64,000 nt of DNA, from the NCBI RefSeq assembly GCF_008831285.2, contig NW_022204507.1, forward strand, positions 3,449,017-3,513,016, read 5' to 3'. Source of the stretch: Nymphaea colorata (taxonomy: Eukaryota > Streptophyta > Magnoliopsida > Nymphaeales > Nymphaeaceae). A program made the position numbers and the translations under genes. The notes under the pieces were generated by a model. The model searched no databases. It was given only the letters and a program-made list of their open reading frames with translations, and was not told where the DNA came from. Position 1 is the first letter of the stretch. Each line of letters begins with the position of its first letter. This document shows, in pieces, positions 61,991-64,000 of this stretch.

Positions 61991-62778
61991 TCCCCCCTCA
62001 ACCAAAGGGAAGGTTGCATACGTAAGCCAAGATGCTGAATCGTTGCTGAGACAATGGTTTGGTAAAAAGATATGCAAGCTGACCTTCGGTTGTGACGAAT
62101 TGAGTATTCATATTTCCCAGTGCAATTTGTTTACGAACAAAATGATAATCGAGTTCCAAAATGTTTCATACGTGAATGAAAGACTGTTTTGATAGTGGTA
62201 TGTAGTGCCGAAATGTTGTCACTAAATAGAATTGGAGCTTTGGAGAGGTAGACACCGAGATCTTCTAAAATAAAGGTAAACCATTTAATTTCAGCAGCAG
62301 CTCCAGTGAGGGCCCGGTATTCAGCTTCACAGGACGAGCGAGCAACAGTCGGTTGTTTCTTAGAGCTCCAGGATATACAATTTGGACCAAGAAATGTGCA
62401 GTATCCTAAAGTCGATCGGCGTGTATTTGGACAGCCCCCCCAGTCTGCATCAGAGTACGCTCAGAGAGTCAAATCTTGGGATTTATAGAACTGGATACCA
62501 TATTGAGACGTGCCTCGAACATATCGTATAATGTGCTTCAAGATTTGAAAATGCTTCATCGTTGGGGCATGCATGAATTGATATGCAAAATTTACTGCAT
62601 AGGAGAGATCTGGCCGTGTAAGGGTCAAGTATTGAAGTGCACCTGCAAGACTTCGATATGCGGTTGCATTGGAATAAGGAGGATCAATTTCCTCAGGAGA
62701 TTTGGAACCAACAGTAATAGGTGCACTCACTATTTTACATTGCTGCATTTGTGCTCTAGAAATTGCATCTTTTGGCAC
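61991..62778 (-). pseudogene. Ty1/copia reverse transcriptase/RNase H remnant
   Basis: The minus strand reads ISRAQMQQCKIVSAPITVGS, SNATAYRSLAGALQYLTLTR and PDLSYAVNFAYQFMHAPTMK, the end of copia reverse transcriptase. RNase H follows: YSDADWGGCPNTRRSTLGYC, CISWSSKKQPTVARSSCEAE, YRALTGAAAEIKWF and FSDNISA. A TGA precedes YSDADW, and frameshifts follow FHSRMKH. The end of pol reaches the polypurine tract and LTR in correct order. Everything upstream of ISRAQ (gag, protease, integrase, most of the polymerase) is missing, and similarity stops at about 62778. Confidence 0.9.
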
Positions 62779-62783
62779 AAGAC

Positions 62784-64000
62784 CTAGATCTGCTTGCCCA
62801 ACACTTTCATTTCCATAGCACAGTCTTTCAGAACATGATTTTGTCTAATGATAAAAAGAGAAAAAGAAATAGCAACAATAAACATATATCAAATGCTCTT
62901 GAGATATTTAAACAACAAAAGTCACACTCGTTCAGAAGAAACGTCAATGAGCTCACCTACTTTAAGGTGCTGGCACCTTAAGAAAGGCTTCAGAAAGATT
63001 TTGAAGCAGGACACAAGAAAAGAGTTCAATAAAATAGCATAAAAGAAGACAGAAGAATTAAGAAACAGTCAATGAGGAACAAAAGTTTTTGTCAATAAAA
63101 GAAGTGATGCTAAAATTTTTTCCTAAATCTAATCAGTCAGCAAAAGATTCAAACGATTAGCTGAAACAAAAACAGGAACCATTTGCGAATCAGAGAAAGT
63201 TAAAAATTGTATTGTTTATGATAAAAAGGTAAAAGAGAAAATAAAAATTCAGAATATTGAAAATAATTAAAAATAAAATGGACATGTGATCTATATTGAC
63301 TCAAAGAGGGTTGATTTGGATCTTTGGATTACAGTACCATGAAACAAAGTATAATTCCAGCCAGGGTCATTCTTGAACGGCTCAAAATCATGTCATATTG
63401 CTGAATAAATGTGATAACAGCAATAATAGTAGCAATATTTATTAATAAAAAAACCACTTAAATCAAACAAAGCCAACTTGTTCTTAGCTCACTAACAAAT
63501 CACAGTATCATCATGTCAGAGAGGCATTGTGATCACCATTGATTAATTTGACATTACAAACAGCACCAATATTTGGCTAGAATGCTGGATGCACATCATG
63601 TACTTAACAGGCAGCCAAGTTGGAGAAGAGAAAAACCAAGTGAGAACAAGACTGTCGTAAGTTAATGTGGGAAATACACAATAACATAATGGAGAATGCA
63701 GACAAGAAGGAAATGAACTTCAAATTTACATGAATCGATGAACATGTCCTGCTTGCACGATACACCCAGAATGATGTCATTTGAAAGCAGAGACTAGAGA
63801 GTAAATAAGTAATTAGTTTGGAAAAAAAGAAATTAACATAACACCAGAAGAAAAAACAGTTCTTTATGACCAACTTAAGCATAAAATGCTTATTCATGTG
63901 CATATATTTCTAATAGAAGCACTAAATTAGCATGTGCTAGAGGAATGCAAAATGAGAAACTAATTGATTAACATATTAACAATTAAAATCATCAACCTTT
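62784..64000. other. AT-rich intergenic sequence
   Basis: No gene recognised. A minus-strand open frame at 63604-63903 is hydrophobic and without a family motif. Some exon-like splice signals near 63780 are not enough to support a call. Confidence 0.35.

Overview
This is nuclear DNA of a flowering plant. It is AT-rich, full of microsatellites and T-rich intron-like tracts, with GT-AG bounded exon fragments and plant-type transposon families. Every recognisable gene belongs to a plant family: a leucine-rich-repeat receptor kinase, subtilase, plant GH2 beta-galactosidase, KDM5-like JmjC demethylase, Ty1/copia, L1-like LINE, hAT and PIF/Harbinger-like elements. I cannot name the species. I found no intact, full-length gene. 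The window is accessory, transposon-dominated sequence that holds truncated or broken gene copies.

Layout. 0-4.7 kb: a truncated LRR-receptor 5' end (minus), then AT-rich filler and microsatellites. 4.72-7.49 kb: a 2.8-kb TIR element (GGGCCCGTTTG ends, TAA duplication) with a Myb/SANT-like remnant and a large GA-rich minisatellite. 10.59-18.21 kb: a 7.6-kb imperfect palindrome with arms of about 3.4 kb around an 0.8-kb loop. Both arms carry the same plant gene fragment at the outer end, and the loop holds a copia pol tail with a small TIR element inserted next to it. 18.3-19.1 kb: hAT-like repeat. 20.7-21.4 kb: subtilase 5' fragment (minus). 23.2-24.0 kb: GH2 beta-galactosidase 5' fragment (minus). 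24-31 kb: T-rich sequence with a few orphan exons. 31.3-34.2 kb: a multi-exon JmjC/FYRN/FYRC histone demethylase pseudogene (plus), cut at its 3' side near a 1.1-kb hAT-like element. 35.7-37.3 kb: L1-type LINE remnant (minus). 37-44 kb: AT-rich, no recognised coding. 44.38-45.32 kb: a complete non-autonomous hAT element with an 8-bp target duplication. 47.1-51.2 kb: a 4.1-kb TIR element enclosing three well-formed exons of an unassigned gene. 53.0 kb: a perfect 32-bp hairpin. 53.5-54.6 kb: a second copy of the hAT interior abutting a copia gag-protease remnant. 58.3-61.5 kb: a 0.63-kb direct duplication. 61.49-62.78 kb: a truncated copia element (LTR plus pol end).

The genes do not form a pathway. 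What links them is process: several are 5' or internal pieces of different host genes, some inside TIR-bounded elements. That fits transposon capture and repeated insertion and deletion. The palindrome is the most unusual structure. If transcribed across the loop it would make a long double-stranded RNA that includes part of a host gene.
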